64,000 nt of DNA from JBMFVE01 sp049966155 (GCA_049966155.1 JBMFVE010000001.1:434001-498000), one strand, 5' to 3'; positions 16,759 to 25,577 are shown, counted from the first letter of the stretch. The notes: generated by a model from the letters alone, not told the origin. Numbers and translations: made by a program.

Positions 16759-17507
16759 TTTTTTTCCACAAAACAGTTTATCGATCTGGCTTTTAAAGAT
16801 GCAGCAAATTGATCCGCAGCTGCCCGATCAACAAACTCCCCAGCACTGACAGCATAAAAGGTTCTTTCATTCACATTTTTTTTAAAAACAACACATTTCA
16901 AACCTTTTTGTGCAATCTTTTCAATGTACTGCAGTGCATTCTCTCTCGTGGAAAAAATTCCCACCTGCACCGCAAAATGCACATTGCTTCCTTCTGAATA
17001 AGAGGCAGTCTCAATCCCCGGCTGGGCAATGGCGTTGCTTTCATTAGCAACAGCGTTTAATCGCGGTAGAGTATCTGAAAACCCAACAGGATCGATAATT
17101 TGATGCGCCAAAGGAAACTTTTGCAGGGCAACATAATCGAGATGAGCAGATTTATAGTCTCCTATTGCATAATGATAGTTGTAAAGCTGCATTAAAGCAT
17201 CATGGTAAACTGGCCAGTTTCGATTCTGTGAGACAATATCACTATAGATATCAGCTGCCTCTTTGGCATTCTCCGTCAGTGCGGCGCGAACATACATTGC
17301 ATATGGGTCAGTGTTGTGAGCTGAGTCAAGATATGCACGGGATAGGGAAATATTACCCTTCTTGTACGCAAGATATGCTTCAAGTGAAAATTTGTCGGCT
17401 GATGTAGCAGTTTGCGAACTCAACTTACCGCTCGATACAAATGAAACAAGCATTGCTGGAATAACAAAATATTTTCGATAAATAATCGTCAGTTTAAAAG
17501 CATTCAT
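16755..17507 (-). CDS. Exported SPOR-domain protein
   Basis: 250 residues with an N-terminal hydrophobic stretch (FVIPAMLVSFVSSG) that acts as a signal peptide or anchor. Residues ~40-130 are TPR-like helices (FSLEAYLAYKKGNISLSRAY). The C-terminal ~75 residues are a SPOR domain (HFAVQVGIFSTRENALQYI ... FYAVSAGEF), which binds denuded peptidoglycan, especially at the division septum. It should be periplasmic. It overlaps miaB and the MBL gene by 4 nt each, so the three are translationally coupled. Confidence 0.82.
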   Translation of the reverse strand: MNAFKLTIIYRKYFVIPAMLVSFVSSGKLSSQTATSADKFSLEAYLAYKKGNISLSRAYLDSAHNTDPYAMYVRAALTENAKEAADIYSDIVSQNRNWPVYHDALMQLYNYHYAIGDYKSAHLDYVALQKFPLAHQIIDPVGFSDTLPRLNAVANESNAIAQPGIETASYSEGSNVHFAVQVGIFSTRENALQYIEKIAQKGLKCVVFKKNVNERTFYAVSAGEFVDRAAADQFAASLKARSINCFVEKK

Positions 17508-18817
17508 TTTTCAATCCTGCCAAACAAAGTTGCCGATGAAGCTCTCTCTATCCTTACTTTCAAAATATTTCCAGGCTCAATACCATTTGAATAAAAAATG
17601 ACAGTCTTGTTGGTCGTGGTTCTCCCACTGAGTTGAAGGTCTGACTTCCTGCTGGGGCCGTCAACCATTACTTCCAGAACGTGACCAACAAGGGAATTAT
17701 TTTTCAGATCTGAGATTTTTTGTTGTAAATTAATTATTTCACCGAGCCGACGCCTCTTGACAGTTTCAGGAACATCATCACCCATCCTGAATGCAGGTGT
17801 CCCTTCGCGAGGGGAGTACTTAAACATGTATGCACCATCAAACTCTATTTCCTCCATTAAACTGATTGTGTGTAGATGATCTTCTTCCGTTTCTGTGGGG
17901 AATCCAACTATTATGTCAGTGGAAATAGCCACATCCGGTATCCTCTGCCGGATCTTCCTTACGAGTTGGATATAGTGATTTCTCGAATAAGCACGGTTCA
18001 TCTTATTTAGAATGCGATCAGACCCGGACTGAACGGGTAAGTGTATGTATTTGCATATATTATCGTGTGTAGCTATTGCGTCGATGAGCTTATCTGACAT
18101 ATCCTGTGGGTTGGAAGTTGTAAATCTCACCCACAACCGAGAATCGACCCGCGAAACGGCATCAAGCAAGTCTGCAAAGTCATATTCACCATCTCGATAG
18201 GAATTAACGTTTTGGCCCAGGAGCGTTATTTCCCGCACACCATTCAGTGTAAGTTGCTCAACTTCTCTTACAATGCTGTTAAGAGACCTACTTCTCTCTC
18301 GACCCCTGGTAAAAGGAACCACACAAAATGTGCAAAATTTATCACAACCTCGCATTACTGCAATCCATGCGGAAATTCCTTCGTGCCTGAGAGGAACGAT
18401 ATCATCATATGTTTCTGTCCTGGAAAGCCTTACCCCGACTCCCTTTAATCCAGAAACAGCATCCTCTACTAATTGAGGTAGTCTTCTATATTCATCCGGC
18501 CCAACTACAACATCGACAGTGTGTTTTTCAAGAAGCGTATCCCTAAATCGCTCAGCCATGCACCCAAGAACACCAACAATTAAGTTTGGCTGGCTGCTCT
18601 TTCTTCGCTTCAACTTTCCAAGACGCTGATGAATTTTCTCTTCAGCATGTTCACGTATGCTGCATGTGTTTAGCAGCACAACATCAGCTTCCTCTTCAAC
18701 ATTTGTATGTGAATAACCCGACTGACTCAGAATACCTAAAACAATCTCAGTATCAGCAAGGTTCATCTGACAACCATATGTCTCTATATATACCTTCATT
18801 TTGTCTTGAGTACTCAT
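17504..18817 (-). CDS. miaB: tRNA-2-methylthio-N6-dimethylallyladenosine synthase MiaB
   Basis: 437 residues from the chosen ATG at 18817 (MSTQDKMKVYIETYGCQMN). MiaB adds a methylthio group to i6A37 of tRNAs reading UNN codons, using two [4Fe-4S] clusters. The N-terminal UPF0004 domain has its cysteines in TYGCQMN, LLNTCSIRE and VLGCMAER; the radical SAM triad is in MRGCDKFCTFCVVPF; a TRAM RNA-binding domain ends the protein. An upstream extension to 18886 is open but carries no homology. It is the first gene of a ten-gene minus-strand run and is divergent from ddl. Confidence 0.95.
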   Translation of the reverse strand: MSTQDKMKVYIETYGCQMNLADTEIVLGILSQSGYSHTNVEEEADVVLLNTCSIREHAEEKIHQRLGKLKRRKSSQPNLIVGVLGCMAERFRDTLLEKHTVDVVVGPDEYRRLPQLVEDAVSGLKGVGVRLSRTETYDDIVPLRHEGISAWIAVMRGCDKFCTFCVVPFTRGRERSRSLNSIVREVEQLTLNGVREITLLGQNVNSYRDGEYDFADLLDAVSRVDSRLWVRFTTSNPQDMSDKLIDAIATHDNICKYIHLPVQSGSDRILNKMNRAYSRNHYIQLVRKIRQRIPDVAISTDIIVGFPTETEEDHLHTISLMEEIEFDGAYMFKYSPREGTPAFRMGDDVPETVKRRRLGEIINLQQKISDLKNNSLVGHVLEVMVDGPSRKSDLQLSGRTTTNKTVIFYSNGIEPGNILKVRIERASSATLFGRIEK

Positions 18818-19020
18818 AATGCGCCAATTTGTCACACATAGGTTAACTTTCGGCAATAATTTAGCCTTCCGCGATTGAAGAATCAATTGAATACGTCCAT
18901 CAGGCAGAAAAGACTTCGCATTTTGCTCTAATTTGCCTCAGAATCCTTCTCTTCGTTCAATTAAAATTTGTTAATATACAAAATTGCAATGCATTCTGCC
19001 CAGATGGTGAGGGACTGATG

Positions 19021-19144
19021 AGAGTGCCGGGGAGAACATCCCTCCCGATGTCGCAACGCGGGTTATACAAAATAACTTCATTGGTCTACCGTTCACTACG
19101 TAAACTGCAGACGATCTTTCGTTGAGTAGTGCACCCTCGTTGCG
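19021..19144. ncRNA. Candidate structured RNA, strand undecided
   Basis: Nested inverted repeats suggest a folded RNA. An outer helix pairs 19052-19062 with 19134-19144 (CGCAACG-c-GGG with CCC-t-CGTTGCG, 10 pairs around one mismatch). Inside are a small hairpin GTTAT/ATAAC (19062-19066 with 19072-19076), a helix CACTAC/GTAGTG (19094-19099 with 19126-19131) and an apical hairpin ACGA/TCGT (19111-19122). A separate GC hairpin 19028-19034/19042-19047 precedes them. The stretch is much richer in GC than the flanks. I do not recognise a known riboswitch, tmRNA, RNase P, SRP or 6S signature on either strand. It could be the ddl leader (plus), a miaB leader (minus) or an independent RNA. Confidence 0.4.
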
Positions 19145-19146
19145 CT

Positions 19147-19180
19147 AAAAAATAAGCGCCTGTCGGCTGGTCACAGGCGC
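19147..19180 (-). terminator. Intrinsic terminator, minus strand
   Basis: An 8-bp GC-rich perfect stem, GCGCCTGT paired with ACAGGCGC (19173-19180 with 19156-19163, 9-base loop), is followed on the minus strand by TTATTTTTT (19155-19147). This is a textbook Rho-independent terminator for leftward transcripts. No gene on the minus strand ends here: ddl starts to the right in the opposite direction. So it must end a non-coding transcript starting about 19200-19330, or act as an attenuator ahead of miaB. Confidence 0.6.
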
Positions 19181-19380
19181 TCGTCGTGGAGCTATTCGCT
19201 CTCTTCCCCCTTTGTAATGGGCAATATTCCCCTGTTTGTAATAAAAGTAACAACATATTCTTGGAAAGTCTTTGATCTATCTCACACCATGCAAAAAGGT
19301 TCAAAAGTATTCATATTGGAACTGATTGTTTGTATTTTGAACTATTGTTGAATAATTTGCCTGAAAAATCAGGAGTGAAA

Positions 19381-20397
19381 TTGAAAATTGCTGTGCTGCT
19401 CGGCGGCAGTTCACCTGAGCGATTCGTATCAATATCGTCAGGAAGAGGAATTGTCAAAGCTTTGAGAGAACTTGGCCACGATGTATCTGTAATTGACCCT
19501 GCAGCCGGTCTGAATCAGAAACCGGAAGCAGAAATTTTCCTGGAAAATGTTGGCGGTGGTCCACCAGCAGATGAATATATGACCGGCCTTTCTCCCCGGA
19601 ATTATATAGACGCAATTGGTTCACATCTGCTGGACGACATCGACCTGGCTTTTGTGATCTTACATGGTAAGTGGGGGGAAGACGGAACCGTTCAATCCCT
19701 TCTTGAACTAAGAGGAATAAGGTATACCGGTTCCGGCGTGATGGCCAGCTCAATAGCCATGGATAAAGCCATGTCCAAAAAACTATTCCGTCATCATGGC
19801 ACACCTACAGCTGACTGGTACAGCTATAACAAACATAAATCAAAGCGTGATAAAATCAAATCCGAAATAATAAGGAGGATTAAACTCCCTTTTGTTGTAA
19901 AACCAAACGACCAAGGCTCTTCAGTTGCGATAACAATTGTGACAGACCTGTCAACCCTGGACTCCTCGCTCGATGAAGCGGAAAGATATTCGGATATAGT
20001 CCTGATAGAAGAGTACATAGAAGGGGCGGAGCTTACCGTCGGGATCCTGGGTGACCAGCCCCTGCCGGTCATTGAAATAAGACCACACAACGGCTTTTAT
20101 GACTACAAGCACAAATATACAAAAGGGATGACCGACTATCTTGTACCTGCGCCGGTTGACAAAAGCTTTGCGGTAAAATTACAGGATACTGCTCTGGAAA
20201 CATTTAACGCTCTGGGATGCAAGTCATTTGGTAGGGTAGACTTTAGAGTTGGAAAAGATGGAACCCCATATTGCCTTGAGGTCAATACAATTCCGGGAAT
20301 GACTGAAACGAGTCTTGTCCCGAAAGCAGCTGCCGCTGCTGGATTGAGCTTTGTGCAAGTTGTCAGGAGAATAGTTGACCTGAGCTTTGAGGAATAA
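19381..20397 (+). CDS. ddl: D-alanine--D-alanine ligase
   Basis: 338 residues from TTG 19381 (M-KIAVLLGGSSPERFVSISSG), chosen because AGGAG lies 5 nt upstream and because family members start at this point; an earlier TTG at 19330 would add 17 residues without homology. Ddl joins two D-alanines with ATP to make the peptidoglycan dipeptide terminus. ATP-grasp features are present: LPFVVKPNDQGSSVAI, the LIEEYIEGAELTVGIL segment and the metal-binding end GRVDFRVGKDGTPYCLEVNTIPGMT. It heads a plus-strand operon with ftsB, rarA, a ROK kinase, lptD and an acetyltransferase. Confidence 0.93.
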   Translation: MKIAVLLGGSSPERFVSISSGRGIVKALRELGHDVSVIDPAAGLNQKPEAEIFLENVGGGPPADEYMTGLSPRNYIDAIGSHLLDDIDLAFVILHGKWGEDGTVQSLLELRGIRYTGSGVMASSIAMDKAMSKKLFRHHGTPTADWYSYNKHKSKRDKIKSEIIRRIKLPFVVKPNDQGSSVAITIVTDLSTLDSSLDEAERYSDIVLIEEYIEGAELTVGILGDQPLPVIEIRPHNGFYDYKHKYTKGMTDYLVPAPVDKSFAVKLQDTALETFNALGCKSFGRVDFRVGKDGTPYCLEVNTIPGMTETSLVPKAAAAAGLSFVQVVRRIVDLSFEE

Positions 20398-20414
20398 ACG
20401 CAGGCTTAAATTAA

Positions 20415-20723
20415 ATGAAAAAAAGAAATATTGAGAAGTTCATAAGAAAGATGAAAATGCGGAATGTACTTCTCATGATCCTTGGCACTTTAATCGTGGT
20501 TTACTTTTTATTTGACGAACGAGGGCTGATCCAGCGAATTAGGCTTGGTGCAGAAAGAGCATCTTTAGAGAAAAGAATTGAAGCCTTGCAGAGGGAAAAC
20601 ACGGAGCTCAGGATTGAAATCAACAAACTCCAGACCAGTGACGAAGAGATTGAACGCATAGCGCGAGAGAAGTATTTTATGCGTAGAAATGGCGAAGAAA
20701 CCTATAAAGTCGAATCAAAATAA
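20415..20723 (+). CDS. ftsB: Septum formation initiator FtsB/DivIC
   Basis: 102 residues: a short basic cytoplasmic N-terminus, one membrane helix (about 17-35, NVLLMILGTLIVVYFLF), a heptad-rich coiled coil (about 45-80) and the family end EIERIAREKYFMRR. FtsB/DivIC joins FtsL and FtsQ in the divisome. It lies 17 nt after ddl. Its last 35 bases overlap the rarA start in another frame. Confidence 0.85.
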   Translation: MKKRNIEKFIRKMKMRNVLLMILGTLIVVYFLFDERGLIQRIRLGAERASLEKRIEALQRENTELRIEINKLQTSDEEIERIAREKYFMRRNGEETYKVESK

Positions 20724-22047
20724 GAAGTCGCTGGTTCCGGAACCGAGGCTCTTCTCACCACCGGACTCTGTGATTCCGCTGGCAGAGAGAGTGCGCCCTA
20801 CTACCCTCGAGGAGTTTACAGGACAGGAACACTTGATTGGTAAAAATGGTACCCTTAAAATGATGCTGGACAACGGAAGTGTTAGATCAATGATCCTGTG
20901 GGGCCCACCTGGAACTGGCAAAACAACTCTGGCAAGAATTATTGCCGTTACGGTAAAGGCAGAATTCATACAACTAAATGCTGTTTCGTCAGGGGTTGGC
21001 GAATTGAGAGAAGTGATTTCGCATGCCCGGAAATCTCTGGAAATAGGGAGACAGACTATTCTTTTCATTGATGAAATACATCGTTTTAACAAAGCTCAAC
21101 AAGATGCCCTGCTTGAGAGCGTGGAAGACGGCACAATTATCCTGATTGGTGCTACAACTGAAAATCCTTCCTTCGAGGTTATTCCCCCACTGCTATCTAG
21201 GTGCCAGGTTTACTCATTAGAAATTCTAAACAAAAAACATTTGCAAACGATCCTCCAGCGAGCACTGACGAAGGATGAGGCCCTTAAAAAGATTGCTATT
21301 GACCAGGATGCAGCAAATGAACTCATTCGCCTTAGCGGCGGAGACGCACGCGTAATGCTCAATGCGCTAGAGGTTGCAATGGATTTGACATCCACATCCA
21401 CATCCGATAACATTCGCATCACCAAAAATGCGGTGCTGGAAGCATATCAGGTCCGGCATTACAAATATGACCACAGCGGGGAAGAACACTACAATTCAGT
21501 TTCTGCCTTTATCAAGAGCGTTCGCGGAAGCGATCCAGATGCTGCAGTTTATTATCTTGCACGGATGCTTGAGGCTGGGGAAGATCCAAAGTTTATAGCA
21601 CGCAGAATGATAATACTTGCATCTGAAGATATTGGAAATGCAGACCCTTATGCATTAACCCTCGCCACATCATGCTTCACTGCCGTTCACTACATCGGCA
21701 TGCCTGAGGCCAGGATTGTCCTGGCTCAGACTGCAACTTATCTTGCAAGCTGCCCAAAAAGTAATGCTGCTTACCTATCAATTGAGAAAGCACTCAAAGA
21801 TGTAAAGGAAAACCCTTATCTTCCTGTTCCACTTCATTTGAGGAACGCTCCAACGAAACTAATGCAGGAGCTTGGTTATGGAAAGGATTATATGTATGCC
21901 CATTCTTTTCAAAATCATTTTGTGGAACAACAGTACCTGCCTGATGAGTTGAAAGACAAAATTTACTACTTTCCAACTGAAATTGGCAGGGAATTAAATA
22001 TAAAAAAATATCTGGAATCCCTGTGGAAAAAAAGAAGAAAATCGTGA
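20689..22047 (+). CDS. rarA: Replication-associated recombination protein RarA (MgsA) ATPase
   Basis: 452 residues, normal length. A clamp-loader-like AAA+ ATPase that acts at stalled replication forks. Visible are RPTTLEEFTGQEHL, Walker A WGPPGTGKTTLARI, Walker B LFIDEIHRFNKAQQDALL, sensor 1 GATTENPSFE and arginine-finger LLSRCQVY, then the tetramerisation domain (SAFIKSVRGSDPDAAVYYLA). ATG 20689 lies inside ftsB, giving a 35-nt overlap, with no obvious ribosome site; an internal start would remove only the basic N-terminal tail. Confidence 0.94.
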   Translation: MAKKPIKSNQNKKSLVPEPRLFSPPDSVIPLAERVRPTTLEEFTGQEHLIGKNGTLKMMLDNGSVRSMILWGPPGTGKTTLARIIAVTVKAEFIQLNAVSSGVGELREVISHARKSLEIGRQTILFIDEIHRFNKAQQDALLESVEDGTIILIGATTENPSFEVIPPLLSRCQVYSLEILNKKHLQTILQRALTKDEALKKIAIDQDAANELIRLSGGDARVMLNALEVAMDLTSTSTSDNIRITKNAVLEAYQVRHYKYDHSGEEHYNSVSAFIKSVRGSDPDAAVYYLARMLEAGEDPKFIARRMIILASEDIGNADPYALTLATSCFTAVHYIGMPEARIVLAQTATYLASCPKSNAAYLSIEKALKDVKENPYLPVPLHLRNAPTKLMQELGYGKDYMYAHSFQNHFVEQQYLPDELKDKIYYFPTEIGRELNIKKYLESLWKKRRKS

Positions 22048-22075
22048 ATAAATAAGTATAACTAATGGAGAAAAA

Positions 22076-23023
22076 ATGAATTACATAATTGGCGTAGACT
22101 TAGGCGGAACGTATATCAAAGCGGGCGCTGTATCAACAAATGGCGATTTATTAAATGAAATTTCATTACCCTCCCATGCGGAAATTAGTCCAGACGCTGT
22201 TGCACAGCAAATTGCTAAAGCAGTAAAACAATTGCAGTCTCAAAGACCAAATGATAATGTGCTCGGTGTTGGTATCGGTTCACCGGGCATGGTTGACATG
22301 GATGGCGGTACGGTAAAATACCCTCCAAATTTCGCCAACTGGCAAATATTTCGCCTCGGAGAAGTGGTTTGCAAACTGGTCAACTTACGCGTCGAGGTGG
22401 AAAATGATGCTAATGCTGCTGCGATAGGCGAATTGAAATTTGGCGCGGGAAGGGGTCTAAACAACTTTATAATGATCACACTGGGAACAGGTGTTGGAGG
22501 TGGATTTATCGTTGATGGAAAAATATTTAGAGGAGAAAAGGGCGGCGCTGCCGAAATTGGACACACAACTATTGACTATAACGGTCCTCTTTGCAACTGC
22601 GGTAATCATGGCTGTGTAGAGGCTTATGTGGGACAAAAGTACCTCTCAAAACGTGTTGCAGAGCAACTTCGCTCTCACCCCGATTCTTTGATCAACAATT
22701 TGATTAATGGAGACATGGAAAAACTCGAACCAAAAGTAATAAGTATTGCTGCTTCAAAGGGAGACGAGTTTGCACTGCAGGTTTGGAAGGATGTTGGGAT
22801 GTACGTGGGAATCGCAGTTGCGTCTACTTTTAACCTTTTTGACATTGCAACACTTGTTGTTGGCGGAGGAGTCTCCAGAGCTGGCAAACCTCTTTTCGAT
22901 TCTATAGAACAAACGGTAAAGGCACGTGTACTTCCACCACTTAAGCCGCGGGTCAGGGTAATTCGGGCTGAACTTGAGAATTCTGCAGGTATTCTTGGAG
23001 CTGCGGCATTAATTGCTCAGTAA
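22076..23023 (+). CDS. ROK-family sugar kinase, probable glucokinase
   Basis: 315 residues. The N-terminal phosphate motif is YIIGVDLGGTYIKAG, the second phosphate motif LGTGVGGGFIVDGKI, and the ROK zinc site is CNCGNHGCVEAYVG. EIGH upstream of it contributes catalytic/zinc contacts. These are features of ATP-dependent glucokinase and N-acetylhexosamine kinases of the ROK family; sugar specificity is not certain. There is no DNA-binding domain, so it is a kinase and not a repressor. A GGAG site precedes the ATG; the stop overlaps the lptD start by 11 nt. Confidence 0.9.
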   Translation: MNYIIGVDLGGTYIKAGAVSTNGDLLNEISLPSHAEISPDAVAQQIAKAVKQLQSQRPNDNVLGVGIGSPGMVDMDGGTVKYPPNFANWQIFRLGEVVCKLVNLRVEVENDANAAAIGELKFGAGRGLNNFIMITLGTGVGGGFIVDGKIFRGEKGGAAEIGHTTIDYNGPLCNCGNHGCVEAYVGQKYLSKRVAEQLRSHPDSLINNLINGDMEKLEPKVISIAASKGDEFALQVWKDVGMYVGIAVASTFNLFDIATLVVGGGVSRAGKPLFDSIEQTVKARVLPPLKPRVRVIRAELENSAGILGAAALIAQ

Positions 23024-25577
23024 CCGATTGTACCATAAATGTAAATCGAGTAAGCAGTTGTCAAAAAGAACACTGATCTTAACGTCTTTACTAACAATAC
23101 TAATTTTATTAACACATGAGAGCCCAGCACAGAATTCCGCTACATCTGTAAAAAGTCCGGCAGACACTTCTTCAGAAGCTCAAATTGATACTGTTGTAGC
23201 CTATAGTGCTGTAGATTCTATTGTGTACTCCATAGCTTCTCGTGAGATGACCCTTTTTGGCAAATCGGAGATGACCTACCAATCATTTAAACTCAACGCA
23301 GCAGTAATCTCAATCAACTGGGATACATCAATACTGTCTGCCAATGGTTTGCAAGATAGCAGTGGAAAGGTGAGAGATGAGCCGGTATTTAACGATGGAG
23401 GTGAAACATATAACGGATCTATTGTTACATACGATTTTAAGACTCAAAAGGGGCGGGTAAAAGTGGCAACAACTGTCATAGATCAGGGTTATTATAAGGG
23501 CAGCGTTATCAAAAAGTTCGCCAAAGACCAGCTATACGTTGCAGATGGAAGTTTCACTACCTGCGACAGAACAACACCGGACTACTATTTTCAGAGTTCT
23601 GAAATGAAAGTTATTCTGAAAGATCAAATAATTGCCAGACCTGTTATCTTTTACATAGAGGGTGTCCCTGTATTTGCACTCCCATTTGGGGTATTTCCAA
23701 ACAAATCGGGTCGGCGAAGCGGCATAATCCCTCCAGCCTATGGGGAGAGTGCACTTCGGGGGCGATACCTCTCACATTTCGGGTACTTTTGGGCAATTAA
23801 TGACTATGCTGACCTCACCACAACAGCTGATTGGTACACCAGGGGGGGATACGTGCTCAGAAGTGGTCTCAGATACGCATTACGCTACTATTTCTCAGGC
23901 AGTCTATACGGTGCTTATAGCTACCTTTACACGGGAGAAAGTAAAGATCCTGACAGAACTCTTGACAAGGAATGGAATCTCATCCTCACCCACGACCAAA
24001 CCATTGACCCAACCACAAGGTTGGTTGCCAATTTTAACCTGAGCTCTGGAAATTATTATAGAAACACCAGCATAGATTATAACCAGATTCTTCAACAAAA
24101 CATAGTATCGGATGCTTCTCTATTCAAAACGTGGGAGGGATCGGGAAATAGTATTTCGTTAAACATCCATAGAGACCAGAACTTACAAACCGGTGCTGTC
24201 ACAATGAACCTGCCCAGTATCTCATTTAACCATTCCCAAAGCTTCCCGTTTCGGAGCAGTGAAAAGATGAATTTAAACACAGACCAGCTTTCCTGGTACG
24301 ACCTGCTTGGATATTCCTATTCAGGGCAATTTACCAACACAATATCCAACCAGCCAGTTGCCTCCATCCAACAAAGAAATGTGTCTTACGGTGCACTGCA
24401 CCAAATTACCATCAATGCCGCACCAAAAATCGGCTATATTAATATTTCGCCATTCTTATCGCTTACAGATAAGATGTACGGTTCAAAGTCAATCGAAACT
24501 AACCTGATCAACCCTCTTACCGGTACAGATAGTATTGTGTCAACAACTTTACATGGATTTTATAACCTCTGGTACTTTGCTGCAGGAATCTCAGCAAGCA
24601 CCAGACTCTTCGGAATAGCTCAACCGAATATCTTTGGAGTAACAGCCTTTCGTCATACAATGCAGCCAACAATAACCTTTACATACCAGCCTGACTTTTC
24701 AGATCCATTCTGGAATTATTATGGCACTTACTACCTGGCCAATGGAACCAAACAGCGATACAGCTATTATCAGAACAATATTTACGGTGGTGCTCCACAG
24801 GGAAAAGCTATGTCAATAGGAGTAAACATTGGCAATAATTTTGAAATGAAAACCCTTGCTAATGACACATCAAGTATTGAAAACAAATACCAACTTCTCA
24901 ACATTGGAATTAGTTTTGCCTATAATTTTGCAGCAGATTCTATGAGATTGTCCCCGCTTTCAGTAAATTACCGTACAAATATCGCTCAGAAAATCGACAT
25001 TGGAGGTGGAGCCACTTTCAATTTTTATCAATTTAACCCGACAATAGGAACAAGGGTTAACCGATTTTTATGGAATGTCGGACATTTGCCAGATTTGACA
25101 AATTTTCAATTTAGCATATCCACTTCCTTTCAAGGCGAAAAAAAGAAAAACGAGAAGGGAATACCCATTCAAACATCGGATGATTCACTGAAATTCGCTA
25201 ACCAATACAATCGTTTTTACCAACAAATGCAACCACCAGATTTAAGCATTCCATGGAATTTAAGCGTTGGATTTGATTATAATTTTGCCAAACTATCACC
25301 ATTTGTAGTGAACAAATACGCCAATTTAAGGTTTAACCTTGATTTCAATTTGACCGAGAACTGGAAAATAGGTTTCAATGGCGGCTACGATTTTATTCAG
25401 CACCAGTTAGTCGTACCAACTGTGAATGTTTATCGAGATCTGCACTGTTGGGAAATGTTCTTTCGCTGGAATCCAATTGGCTACTATCGTGGTTTTAATC
25501 TTGAAATAAGAATTAAGGCACCACAACTACACGACATAAAAATTACTAAGAGGGAAGATACAATTGTCGGTTACTGA
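23013..25577 (+). CDS. lptD: LPS-assembly outer-membrane protein LptD
   Basis: 854 residues. An N-terminal hydrophobic signal (TLILTSLLTILILLTHESPAQ, about 20-40) is followed by an OstA-like beta-jellyroll segment (ASREMTLFGKSEMTYQSFKL), then a large beta-barrel with many alternating aromatic strands and the signature VFALPFGVFPNKSGRRSG. LptD with LptE (14359-14853) forms the channel that inserts LPS in the outer leaflet. The start is uncertain: TTG 23013 overlaps the ROK gene by 11 nt, and TTG 23028 or 23058 are alternatives that keep the signal. The last 14 nt overlap the acetyltransferase gene. Confidence 0.88.
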   Translation: MLSNRLYHKCKSSKQLSKRTLILTSLLTILILLTHESPAQNSATSVKSPADTSSEAQIDTVVAYSAVDSIVYSIASREMTLFGKSEMTYQSFKLNAAVISINWDTSILSANGLQDSSGKVRDEPVFNDGGETYNGSIVTYDFKTQKGRVKVATTVIDQGYYKGSVIKKFAKDQLYVADGSFTTCDRTTPDYYFQSSEMKVILKDQIIARPVIFYIEGVPVFALPFGVFPNKSGRRSGIIPPAYGESALRGRYLSHFGYFWAINDYADLTTTADWYTRGGYVLRSGLRYALRYYFSGSLYGAYSYLYTGESKDPDRTLDKEWNLILTHDQTIDPTTRLVANFNLSSGNYYRNTSIDYNQILQQNIVSDASLFKTWEGSGNSISLNIHRDQNLQTGAVTMNLPSISFNHSQSFPFRSSEKMNLNTDQLSWYDLLGYSYSGQFTNTISNQPVASIQQRNVSYGALHQITINAAPKIGYINISPFLSLTDKMYGSKSIETNLINPLTGTDSIVSTTLHGFYNLWYFAAGISASTRLFGIAQPNIFGVTAFRHTMQPTITFTYQPDFSDPFWNYYGTYYLANGTKQRYSYYQNNIYGGAPQGKAMSIGVNIGNNFEMKTLANDTSSIENKYQLLNIGISFAYNFAADSMRLSPLSVNYRTNIAQKIDIGGGATFNFYQFNPTIGTRVNRFLWNVGHLPDLTNFQFSISTSFQGEKKKNEKGIPIQTSDDSLKFANQYNRFYQQMQPPDLSIPWNLSVGFDYNFAKLSPFVVNKYANLRFNLDFNLTENWKIGFNGGYDFIQHQLVVPTVNVYRDLHCWEMFFRWNPIGYYRGFNLEIRIKAPQLHDIKITKREDTIVGY

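Larger units (their letters stand above)
18818..19380. other. Divergent intergenic region between miaB and ddl
   Basis: About 560 bp between the divergent miaB and ddl genes. Its outer parts are AT-rich and should hold the promoters of both operons, though no clear -7/-33 or sigma-70 element could be assigned. The middle (about 18995-19250) is distinctly GC-richer and full of inverted repeats, listed separately as a candidate structured RNA and a minus-strand terminator. A 72-codon frame on the minus strand across it has no recognisable protein character. Confidence 0.6.

Noticed and set aside
19015..19047. CTGATGAG followed by a GC hairpin, resembling the core of a hammerhead ribozyme or the 3' part of a fluoride riboswitch
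   Set aside because: The obligatory GAAA box and cleavage-site triplet of a hammerhead are missing, and the upstream sequence does not form the fluoride aptamer pairing.
19222..19233. Minus-strand GGGGAATATTG resembling a 16S rRNA segment
   Set aside because: The match is only about a dozen bases; the flanking sequence does not continue as rRNA.
19086..19304. 72-codon minus-strand frame in the miaB-ddl spacer
   Set aside because: It runs through GC hairpins and a terminator, has no ribosome site and reads like a translated structured RNA rather than a protein.
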